Shown: in pieces, positions 1 through 4,462 of the stretch
How positions within the stretch are numbered: position 1 is the stretch's first letter
Layout: every line of letters starts with the position of its first letter
Source of the DNA: an archaeon
GTDB lineage: Archaea > Nanobdellota > Nanobdellia > Woesearchaeales > JAHJEM01
Direction of reading: 5' to 3'
NCBI GenBank assembly: GCA_020057445.1
Contig: JAGVFV010000104.1
Location: 1 to 7,032, forward strand
Length of the DNA stretch: 7,032 nucleotides
The notes under the pieces: model-generated
What the model saw: the letters and a program-made list of their open reading frames with translations, nothing else
Told to the model about the DNA's origin: nothing
The model's database searches: none
Made by a program: the position numbers and the translations under genes

Positions 1-1
1 G

Positions 2-805
2 TTCCATGTAGAAGCTGCTGTAAAACAAGGTTTGAATAAATATAACCTTGTAACATTTTTTCTGGAAGGTAAATCTGAAGGCTCAGGGGCTAGTACTCGC
101 ATTTGGTCATTCATGAAGGAATTCGGGATGATGGACTCTTTTCAGGCAAAGTTAATCGATCGGATGACCCATGAAATACGCCCAACTGAGTATAGGAGTG
201 ATAAGGGACTAAATCTTTATTTAGCAGGTCCCAGGTCAAAAGAATTAAAGGACTTTCTTGATATTGCAAGGCAATATGGCTTTGAAGCAGAGTTCTTAAG
301 GATTGTCACGAAAAAGTTCTTGGAGTATATCCCATCAGAATCAGCCGCCGGAAAGGACGACAAGAAGGCAAGAGAGTTCCTTGATCATGCTCTTGAGATG
401 CGCAAGGTTGCAGTCGAAGTGGGAATGCCGGAGGCTATCGAGAGGATCGACCGTGCGTTCATCAAGGGAAGCCTTCTCTCGGCGAAGAACATTGCAGGGA
501 ACGTTCCTGTCGTCTATAAGTATTTCGAGAGCCATCACCTGGATAAGGAGCAATGGGTGGTCGATGAATACATCAAGGTCATGACATTCAAGATCATGGC
601 GAACGATTTCCAGAATGCGAGTAATATCATCAAGACCATTCCATCTACCCCGATAAGGAAATACATCTTAGGGAAAGTGGCAAGCGAGATCATCAAAAGG
701 AAGGACATGCAGAGGCTTGAGGAATTCCACAAGTGGTTCTCCTACTACTTCACGGCTGAAGAATGGGCGCACGTCCTTGCGACGGCAAAGGCTGTCTCTT
801 TGTAG
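2..805 (+). CDS. Unrecognised helix-rich protein, 5'-truncated
   Basis: I do not recognise this family. The frame is open right to the window's first complete codon (reading FHVEAAVKQG before a TTG at 32), so the gene very probably begins upstream and the TTG is an internal Leu codon. The visible 268 residues look mostly alpha-helical, with charged amphipathic stretches such as FLDHALEMRKVAVEVG and DEYIKVMTFKIMANDF, and I see no signal peptide or membrane segment. A helical-repeat or scaffold protein is possible but not shown. Codon use is AT-richer in the first ~340 bases than in the remainder. The end of the gene (LATAKAVSL) lies on a 23-base sequence repeated about 900 bases downstream. 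A hairpin and T-tract follow the stop codon. Confidence is high that it is coding, nil for function. Confidence 0.8.
   Translation, partial: FHVEAAVKQGLNKYNLVTFFLEGKSEGSGASTRIWSFMKEFGMMDSFQAKLIDRMTHEIRPTEYRSDKGLNLYLAGPRSKELKDFLDIARQYGFEAEFLRIVTKKFLEYIPSESAAGKDDKKAREFLDHALEMRKVAVEVGMPEAIERIDRAFIKGSLLSAKNIAGNVPVVYKYFESHHLDKEQWVVDEYIKVMTFKIMANDFQNASNIIKTIPSTPIRKYILGKVASEIIKRKDMQRLEEFHKWFSYYFTAEEWAHVLATAKAVSL
774..796 (+). repeat. 23-bp direct repeat, copy 1, in the 3' end of the first gene
   Basis: The sequence beginning TCCTTGCGACGGCAAAGG is identical to bases 1676-1698. This copy encodes LATAKAV next to the stop codon of the upstream gene. With copy 2 it brackets the whole toxin-antitoxin-like operon. 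It could be a recombination site in a gene 3' end, or the trace of a segmental duplication. Confidence 0.85.
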
Positions 806-824
806 AATGGATAATTGATATTTC

Positions 825-848
825 CGTGATTGGCACGATTATTTTTTT
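825..848 (+). terminator. Possible terminator of the first gene
   Basis: A short stem, CGTG-ATTGG-CACG, is followed by ATTATTTTTTT on the plus strand, 20 bases after the TAG stop. Archaeal termination mainly needs the T-tract. The stem is only 4 bp, and the T-tract overlaps the stop codon of the facing toxin gene, where it encodes lysines, so the call is weak. Confidence 0.35.
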
Positions 849-1314
849 CTGTAGCCGAATAGTTTGTCATATGCGGGGTGGTCCATGTATTCGAGTATGA
901 ATGCGATTATGTGCGCTTCGTCTCCGACAACAGTGTAGAGCAGTCTCCAGTATCCGACAAGCTCTATGCGGAATATCTTGTCTGTGCCATATTTGTCGAT
1001 TATCTTTTTTGACATGTCAGAAATCGCCTTCGTGCACGCTACGTGCTTCAGCAAGTAGCTACGAGCGATTTCTGAGCATGATCAAGAACTGCACACTGTG
1101 GGCTTTAGCCCGCAGTTCTTGACAGGTATTTTCTCGGGATGAGGTTGCCATAAAATGCGTCGGTCTTAAGATTTTGGATTGCGTTGTTGATGGAAGAAAG
1201 TAATTGCTCGTACGACGGTTGCTTCTTTGCTTTTTGCCCTTCGAGGACTGCTTGTTGGAGATGCGTGAATTCCTTGTACGCGTCAGCGTCCCATTGCACG
1301 ATTATTGTTTTCAT
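839..1314 (-). pseudogene. RelE-like toxin gene split by a 110-bp insertion
   Basis: Two partial frames make one protein. The N-terminal half starts at the ATG at 1314 (MKTIIVQWDADAYKEF...) and reads to NLIPRKYLS before entering the insert and stopping. The C-terminal half resumes at SKKIIDKYGTDKIFRIELV and ends DHPAYDKLFGYRKK. Deleting 110 bases joins them in frame as IPRKYLS-KKIIDKYG, giving 121 residues, the usual size of archaeal RelE/ParE-superfamily proteins. Family-like features are the GNLIPRKY turn, the FRIELVGYWRLLYTV strand pair and the ILEYMDHPAYDKLFGY tail. Such toxins usually cleave mRNA at the ribosome. The start overlaps the winged-helix gene by ATGA, implying translational coupling. 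As it stands, only a 69-residue N-terminal piece would be made, so the toxin is probably inactive. The reading frame is otherwise undamaged, which suggests a recent insertion. Confidence 0.85.
1015..1119. mobile_element. Small two-hairpin insertion element (MITE/REP-doublet-like)
   Basis: This insert sits inside the toxin gene with TGACA on both sides (1010-1014 and 1120-1124), as expected for a 5-bp target duplication. It consists of two tandem stem-loops. The first pairs TCAGAAATCGC (1017-1027) with GCGATTTCTGA (1065-1075). The second pairs TCAAGAACTGC (1082-1092) with GCAGTTCTTGA (1112-1122) and has an inner GGGCT-TT-AGCCC hairpin. The spacer between the units is 6 bases. The two 11-base arms differ from each other only by four transitions, so the units are related. 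Including TGTCA/TGACA, the outer ends form an imperfect 13-bp inverted repeat. There is no ORF of note, so it would have to be mobilised in trans. The exact ends are ambiguous by up to 5 bases. Confidence 0.75.
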
Positions 1315-1574
1315 ACGGTCACAGCTTTTCGAAGTTTTGCTTTCAGCGTGTCGCTTGCGTCTTTTTTGTAGATCCAGATGATCCCCTCTTTGAGGATGGC
1401 TATCTTGCCGCTCTCTTCGAGATATTGGAAGATGAGGTTGAGCGTGGGGCGCATGATCTTCTTTTCCAGTCGGCGGTCAATCTCGTTTTTTGCTAATGGG
1501 TCCTTGCTGTTTTTCAGGATGTTCTCTACAGCGAGTATCGTGTCGAGCCGTGGATAGTGGAGGATTTCTTGCAT
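1311..1574 (-). CDS. Winged-helix DNA-binding protein, probable antitoxin/repressor of the RelE-like toxin
   Basis: The 87-residue protein opens MQEILHYPRLDTILAVENI and contains a region resembling a winged helix-turn-helix: KNEIDRRLEKKIMRPTLNLIFQYLEESGKIAILKEGIIWIY. The last part resembles the beta-wing. Small winged-helix proteins of this type commonly precede RelE-like toxins in archaea, and a role as antitoxin and autorepressor is inferred from that and from the palindromic promoter. I chose ATG at 1574 because GGGTGA lies 5 bases before it. A GTG at 1583 would add three residues, but that GTG is itself part of the Shine-Dalgarno sequence. The stop overlaps the toxin start by 4 bases (ATGA). 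This frame looks intact even though the toxin is broken. Confidence 0.75.
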   Translation of the reverse strand: MQEILHYPRLDTILAVENILKNSKDPLAKNEIDRRLEKKIMRPTLNLIFQYLEESGKIAILKEGIIWIYKKDASDTLKAKLRKAVTV

Positions 1575-1579
1575 GATGT

Positions 1580-1585
1580 TCACCC
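1580..1585 (-). promoter_or_regulatory. Shine-Dalgarno site deciding the winged-helix start
   Basis: GGGTGA sits 5 bases upstream of ATG 1574. The in-frame GTG at 1583 overlaps it and would have no site of its own at normal spacing. Confidence 0.6.
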
Positions 1586-1597
1586 GTGATATGGATT

Positions 1598-1628
1598 TAT
1601 ACTATAGTATATACTTATACTATATAAA
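1598..1628 (-). promoter_or_regulatory. TATA box with palindromic operator for the toxin-antitoxin operon
   Basis: The minus strand reads TTTATATA (1628-1621), a good archaeal TATA box, placing initiation near 1597. Overlapping and downstream of it is a perfect 14-bp palindrome, TATACTATAGTATA (1598-1611). The half-site TATACTATA occurs at 1598-1606 and again at 1616-1624 (18-bp period), and the palindrome GTATATAC covers 1607-1614. Binding here would block TBP and initiation, which fits autorepression by the winged-helix protein. The binding factor is inferred. Confidence 0.6.
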
Positions 1629-1675
1629 TATTGTTATTAACATTGTCGGATGTTCGATGTGAGAAACAGGAGCAA

Positions 1676-1698
1676 TCCTTGCGACGGCAAAGGCTGTC
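1676..1698 (+). repeat. 23-bp direct repeat, copy 2, orphan gene tail
   Basis: This is identical to bases 774-796. Read in the same frame it gives AILATAKAVAV followed by TAA, a near copy of the first gene's end (LATAKAVSL-stop), but no ORF leads into it. The following bases (TATAATGACTGTTGATA) partly match those after copy 1 (TAGAATGGATAATTGATA), roughly 13 of 17 with one gap. That favours a displaced or duplicated gene tail over chance. Confidence 0.85.
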
Positions 1699-1757
1699 GC
1701 AGTATAATGACTGTTGATAGCATTGCCAAAGAAATCCTTATCTCTTGTCAGTGATTC

Positions 1758-1841
1758 TCAGTTATCCAAGAAATACAGTTCACTATACTGCTCGCTGGGG
1801 CTTGTTTCTTCCTTTTTCTTCTTCTTGAACCGTATCCTCAT
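1758..1841 (-). CDS. Tiny basic-N-terminal ORF, 27 aa
   Basis: The ORF starts at an ATG overlapping the stop of the 53-aa ORF by 4 bases (ATGA), the arrangement expected of translational coupling. It reads MRIRFKKKKKEETSPSEQY then SELYFLDN. The first ten residues hold six Lys/Arg (R2, R4 and then FKKKKK), while the tail is acidic and polar. I recognise no family. It could be a real micropeptide or a chance frame. The conserved-looking overlap is the main argument for it. Confidence 0.4.
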   Translation of the reverse strand: MRIRFKKKKKEETSPSEQYSELYFLDN

Positions 1842-1999
1842 AATTCCAGCGCGTTCAGGAATCCGCGCGTGAATGCCTCTTCTTCTGGCGAGATCATGCC
1901 TTCGTCGAGCTCTCGCTCTATCTCTTCTTCGTTGTAGAAGTCTTCTTGCTTTTCTTCTATTTCTTCTATATTTTCATCAAAGTAGTAATCTTCTCGCAT
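1838..1999 (-). CDS. Small acidic protein, 53 aa, function unknown
   Basis: The ORF starts at ATG 1999 with a strong GGGGGTGG site 3 bases upstream. The protein is highly acidic: an N-terminal run of Glu/Asp with three Tyr (MREDYYFDENIEEIEEKQ), then FYNEEEIERELDEG, and a better-defined C-terminal piece MISPEEEAFTRGFLNALEL. The ISPEEEAFxRGF pattern resembles a short helix found in small archaeal hypothetical proteins; that is my recollection, not a search result. It is followed by a 27-aa ORF overlapping by ATGA. It is divergent from the first PhoU-like gene. No enzymatic role is suggested. An adaptor or partner of a larger protein is possible. Confidence 0.6.
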   Translation of the reverse strand: MREDYYFDENIEEIEEKQEDFYNEEEIERELDEGMISPEEEAFTRGFLNALEL

Positions 2000-2034
2000 T
2001 AGCCACCCCCGCTTGTAGCAATCCGGGGGAAAAC

Positions 2035-2048
2035 CTTTATTAATATAT
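2035..2048 (-). promoter_or_regulatory. Probable TATA box of the small acidic-protein operon
   Basis: The minus strand reads ATATATTAATAAAG, an AT-rich TATA-like stretch about 25-30 bases upstream of the Shine-Dalgarno site at 2010-2003, leaving a short leader. Confidence 0.45.
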
Positions 2049-2081
2049 GCTTATTCCATATGTTATATATAGCATATATGG
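2043..2081. promoter_or_regulatory. Nested inverted repeats in the divergent intergenic region
   Basis: ATATATGC (2043-2050) pairs with GCATATAT (2072-2079), and CCATAT (2056-2061) pairs with ATATGG (2076-2081). The cluster lies between the minus-strand small ORFs and the first PhoU-like gene and overlaps the minus-strand TATA box. It may be an operator for a dimeric repressor such as the AbrB-type protein encoded beside it. AT-richness makes chance palindromes likelier. Confidence 0.4.
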
Positions 2082-2122
2082 TGTATATGTCGACGACTTC
2101 AAATGTGTCAATTGCTGCCAAA

Positions 2123-2133
2123 GCATATACAAA
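2123..2133 (+). promoter_or_regulatory. Probable TATA box of the first AbrB-PhoU gene
   Basis: GCATATACAAA lies about 25 bases before the expected initiation point and 31 bases upstream of the Shine-Dalgarno site, giving a very short leader. Confidence 0.4.
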
Positions 2134-2153
2134 ATAGTTGATTAAGAAATTGC

Positions 2154-2161
2154 GGGGGTGA
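2154..2161 (+). promoter_or_regulatory. Shine-Dalgarno site deciding the first PhoU-like start
   Basis: GGGGGTGA is followed by 5 bases and ATG 2167. The in-frame GTG at 2158 lies inside this site and is therefore unlikely to be the start. Confidence 0.65.
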
Positions 2162-2166
2162 CAAGG

Positions 2167-3117
2167 ATGGAGATCCGTAAATTGATCAAGTTCGGGAATA
2201 ATTCATTCATAGTCTCATTGCCAAAACCCTGGATCGTGAAGAACAAGCTGATCAAGGGCAGTCTCATCTATGTGCTCGCTTCAGGAAACCAGCTCGTCCT
2301 CTCTCCGCAGAAGGCAAAGGTGTCCTTGGAAGATAAGAATATCACGCTCGATTTCCGCGATGAGCCATATGAGACCATGCGAAGGAAGATCATCGCCTGC
2401 TACATCAACAACTACAAGCAGATGAAGATCCTGTTCACGTCGAACAAGGCTGCGCAGGAGATACGGACCATCATCCAGAACCTGATGGCGCTCGAGGTGA
2501 TAGAGCAAGGATCAAACATCATCATAGCAAAGGATTACCTGAACATGAGCGACATCTCGATTTCCAACCTCTCGAGGAAGATGGACACGATCATCAGGAC
2601 CATGTTCTCAGACATCATCGAGACCCTGAAGAAGGGCGATTTCAAGGGAAATACCGACCTTGCGGACAACATCGCCGCACGCGATTCTGACATCAACAGG
2701 CTCGCGTTCCTCATCATGCGGTACGTGAAGTACGTTCTTGTCGACCCTGAACTGAAGAGCGAGGGCGATGACTATGATTATCTCTCGTATTATGAGCTTG
2801 CGCAGTTCCTCGAACGCATCGCAGACGAGCTCAAGCGCTCCGCGCGCTATGTGACACGGGACGAGTTCTCCAATGTGAATGACATAAAGGACCTGTTCAT
2901 CGACACAGAGAAGCTCTACCTGAACGCCATGAAGACATATTACAACAAGGACCGAGAGCAGGCGTACAAAGTGGCGACAGAGAAGAATCCCGTGCTGAAC
3001 AAGGTACTTGCCGCAATCGACAAGCACGAGAAGGATTTCCACACGCAGCGCGTGCTCGAGATGCAGAGGAGGATCGTGTCGATAGTGAGCAGCCTCTTGA
3101 GGCTAGTATACCAATAG
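2167..3117 (+). CDS. AbrB-type/PhoU-like phosphate-response regulator (first paralogue)
   Basis: The 316-aa protein has an N-terminal SpoVT/AbrB-like swapped-hairpin domain at residues 1-48: MEIRKLIKFGNNSFIVSLPK, then PWIVKNKLIKGSLIYVL and LVLSP. A PhoU-like helical bundle follows from about 125 to the end. PhoU hallmarks are RDSDINRLAF at 172-181 and the metal-site-like ERIAD at 216-220. PhoU proteins negatively regulate phosphate uptake through the Pst transporter and its sensor. The archaeal AbrB-PhoU fusions are thought to act as DNA-binding regulators, which is family inference. The protein looks complete and cytoplasmic. ATG 2167 is preferred over GTG 2158 on ribosome-site spacing. It converges on a second paralogue. 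No transporter gene is in the window. Confidence 0.88.
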   Translation: MEIRKLIKFGNNSFIVSLPKPWIVKNKLIKGSLIYVLASGNQLVLSPQKAKVSLEDKNITLDFRDEPYETMRRKIIACYINNYKQMKILFTSNKAAQEIRTIIQNLMALEVIEQGSNIIIAKDYLNMSDISISNLSRKMDTIIRTMFSDIIETLKKGDFKGNTDLADNIAARDSDINRLAFLIMRYVKYVLVDPELKSEGDDYDYLSYYELAQFLERIADELKRSARYVTRDEFSNVNDIKDLFIDTEKLYLNAMKTYYNKDREQAYKVATEKNPVLNKVLAAIDKHEKDFHTQRVLEMQRRIVSIVSSLLRLVYQ

Positions 3118-3152
3118 TTGCTGACAGCCCACTTTGCGCAGTGAACAGCGCC

Positions 3153-3254
3153 TGCAAGCAGCATGATGCGCTTGCAAAAACAACTCTTCCGACAACGGCC
3201 TGTGCTGTGTTCTGTGCTGTTGTCAAGGTCGCGATCAGATGCCGGGTTCTGATC
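3153..3254. terminator. Three hairpins between the convergent PhoU-like genes
   Basis: The 148-base gap holds three inverted repeats: TGCAAGC (3153-3159) with GCTTGCA (3170-3176), GACAAC (3191-3196) with GTTGTC (3219-3224), and GATCAGA (3233-3239) with TCTGATC (3248-3254). None is followed by a T-run in a clear terminator arrangement, so a bidirectional termination or mRNA 3'-end role is inferred from position alone. Confidence 0.35.
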
Positions 3255-3265
3255 ATCGTAAGCAG

Positions 3266-4219
3266 TCATGTATAATATCTCGTCGTCCTCGTGATGTCCT
3301 GCAGGTAGTGGGTGATGCTTGTCAGGTGCTCGCAGATCTCTGCTGTAGGGGGGCTCTTTTTCCGCAGCGTGTCGATGTCATCGAGGATGGCCTTCCGGCG
3401 CGCATGGACATCGTCAGAGAGCTGGATGTTTGTCTGGTAGTGCGCTTTCATCGTGTTCTTGTACTGCTCGATTATCCCGTTGCAGAGCGCAAAAAGCGAT
3501 TCCCTGCTGAAGCGGCTGTTGTCCCGCCGCAGCGTGCAGATGATCCTTGCCGTCTTCTTCGCCTCATCCCCTATCTTCTCGAGATAGGTGTTGACGATGG
3601 ATAGCCGAAGTATCATGATCGGCGAAAGGGAGAGCTTCTGGCAGAGGCTCGGGTTCTTGAGGCTGTTGATGAGGATCTTCGAGTTCAGGAAATTGAGCTT
3701 GTTCACCTCGATGTCGCGCTTGACGATGGCGTCGTCGATGAGGGGGCCGTCGATGCAGGAGACCATGTCAAGGAGCATGGAGCGGACGATATTGTCGAGG
3801 CGGCGTATGATCTGGTCGACCTCGACGTCAGAGAGGCTGAGGAAGTTCCGTGCGATGATGTGCTCGCTCGTCTCTTCTATGATCTCGAGCGCTATCAGGC
3901 TTGCGATGACCTCCTTGATATGGTCTGTCTTCGTGTAGAGCCTCTTTCCCCTGATGATGATGCGCTTCGCGTTCTTGACATACGCGCTTGCGATCGTCCG
4001 AAAGATGACCGTATCGCTCTTGCCGTCGATGTTGATGATCTCATCTTCCTCTTTCTGCGGCAGGTCTTCGTAGTGTGTGGAGAGGACGAGGTCGCTTGCA
4101 GGAGTCTCGGTGATATAGATGAGGCTTCCCCGCCTCAACTTCAGCTTCCTGATCCAGTCAGATGGAAGGGCGACCACGTGGGAGGCAAGGCCTGACTTGA
4201 TGAGATGGCGTATCTGCAT
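3266..4219 (-). CDS. AbrB-type/PhoU-like phosphate-response regulator (second paralogue)
   Basis: The 317-aa protein has the same architecture as its neighbour. The AbrB-like domain spans residues 1-47 (MQIRHLIKSGLASHVVALPS, then DWIRKLKLRRGSLIYI and LVLST). The PhoU-like bundle carries KRDIEVNKLNFL at 167-178 and EKIGD at 214-218, then KKTARI. The two paralogues match in length and motif order but differ widely in sequence, so the duplication is old or one copy came in separately. They are tail to tail. The start has GAGG only 3 bases upstream. A TATA-like TTTTAATACA close to the start would alternatively give a nearly leaderless message. It is divergent from the kinase operon, so it is a candidate regulator of that promoter. 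Role in phosphate control is from the family, not shown here. Confidence 0.88.
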   Translation of the reverse strand: MQIRHLIKSGLASHVVALPSDWIRKLKLRRGSLIYITETPASDLVLSTHYEDLPQKEEDEIINIDGKSDTVIFRTIASAYVKNAKRIIIRGKRLYTKTDHIKEVIASLIALEIIEETSEHIIARNFLSLSDVEVDQIIRRLDNIVRSMLLDMVSCIDGPLIDDAIVKRDIEVNKLNFLNSKILINSLKNPSLCQKLSLSPIMILRLSIVNTYLEKIGDEAKKTARIICTLRRDNSRFSRESLFALCNGIIEQYKNTMKAHYQTNIQLSDDVHARRKAILDDIDTLRKKSPPTAEICEHLTSITHYLQDITRTTRYYT

Positions 4220-4240
4220 GATCCTCGTGAGAGATGATCT

Positions 4241-4270
4241 TGTATTAAAATGTTGTGAAATGTATATACA
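4241..4270 (-). promoter_or_regulatory. Promoter region of the second AbrB-PhoU gene with a 10-bp palindrome
   Basis: TGTATATACA (4261-4270) is a perfect 10-bp palindrome that could serve as TATA box and operator. TTTTAATACA on the minus strand (4250-4241) is a second TATA candidate closer to the start. Initiation would be near 4240 or 4220 respectively. Confidence 0.45.
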
Positions 4271-4298
4271 GATAATGTATACTCTTTTGAAAGTACGT

Positions 4299-4337
4299 TA
4301 AGTATATGTTTCTGGAAAATCCCCTTCTTCTTGGTGA
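4299..4337 (+). promoter_or_regulatory. Promoter and ribosome site of the kinase operon
   Basis: TAAGTATATGT from 4299 is a TATA-like box centred near 4304. Initiation about 25 bases on would fall just before the GGTGA ribosome site at 4333-4337, which is 5 bases from ATG 4343. The spacing matches the GGTGA sites used elsewhere in the window and supports the small first ORF as the true head of the operon. Confidence 0.5.
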
Positions 4338-4342
4338 GACAC

Positions 4343-4462
4343 ATGGACGAACTGCCGAAAGAGAGACGCTTTGCGGAGACCATCAATGCCTATTTCCTTC
4401 GACGTCTTGGAAGGCGCAGGATCGATGACCTGATAGCATCTCTGGAGGCGCCCCATGGGTAA
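4343..4462 (+). CDS. 39-aa leader protein at the head of the kinase operon
   Basis: The ORF reads MDELPKERRFAETINAYFLR, then RLGRRRIDDLIASLEAPHG. It has a proper GGTGA site 5 bases upstream and overlaps the kinase start by 8 bases, so the kinase's own GGAGG site (4444-4448) lies inside it. Translation of this ORF would pass over and likely help expose the kinase start. The peptide looks like one or two amphipathic helices rich in Arg and Glu. I recognise no family. It could be a small partner of the kinase or simply a coupling leader. Confidence 0.6.
   Translation: MDELPKERRFAETINAYFLRRLGRRRIDDLIASLEAPHG

Noticed and set aside
1015..1119. IS200/IS605-type element because of terminal hairpins
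   Set aside because: There is no transposase and the unit is only ~105 bases. IS200/IS605 insertion makes no target duplication, whereas TGACA flanks both sides here.
1010..1124. The toxin insertion as an archaeal mRNA intron
   Set aside because: Splicing would need a bulge-helix-bulge across the junction. The flanks AAAUACC and AAAAAGAU do not pair, and no 4-bp helix with 3-base bulges could be placed. A target-duplicating insertion explains it better.
2608..3042. 144-aa minus-strand open frame inside the first PhoU-like gene
   Set aside because: It is fully contained in a recognisable AbrB-PhoU coding region and has no ribosome site or family resemblance.
3120..3226. A second copy of the toxin-interrupting element between the PhoU genes (CTGACA...TTGTCAAGG ends)
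   Set aside because: Only the short ends look alike. The internal arms TCAGAAATCGC and TCAAGAACTGC are absent, so a relationship is not supported.
3239..3604. 121-aa plus-strand frame opposite the second PhoU-like gene
   Set aside because: It is a shadow of the C-terminal part of the PhoU bundle and has no motif or promoter.
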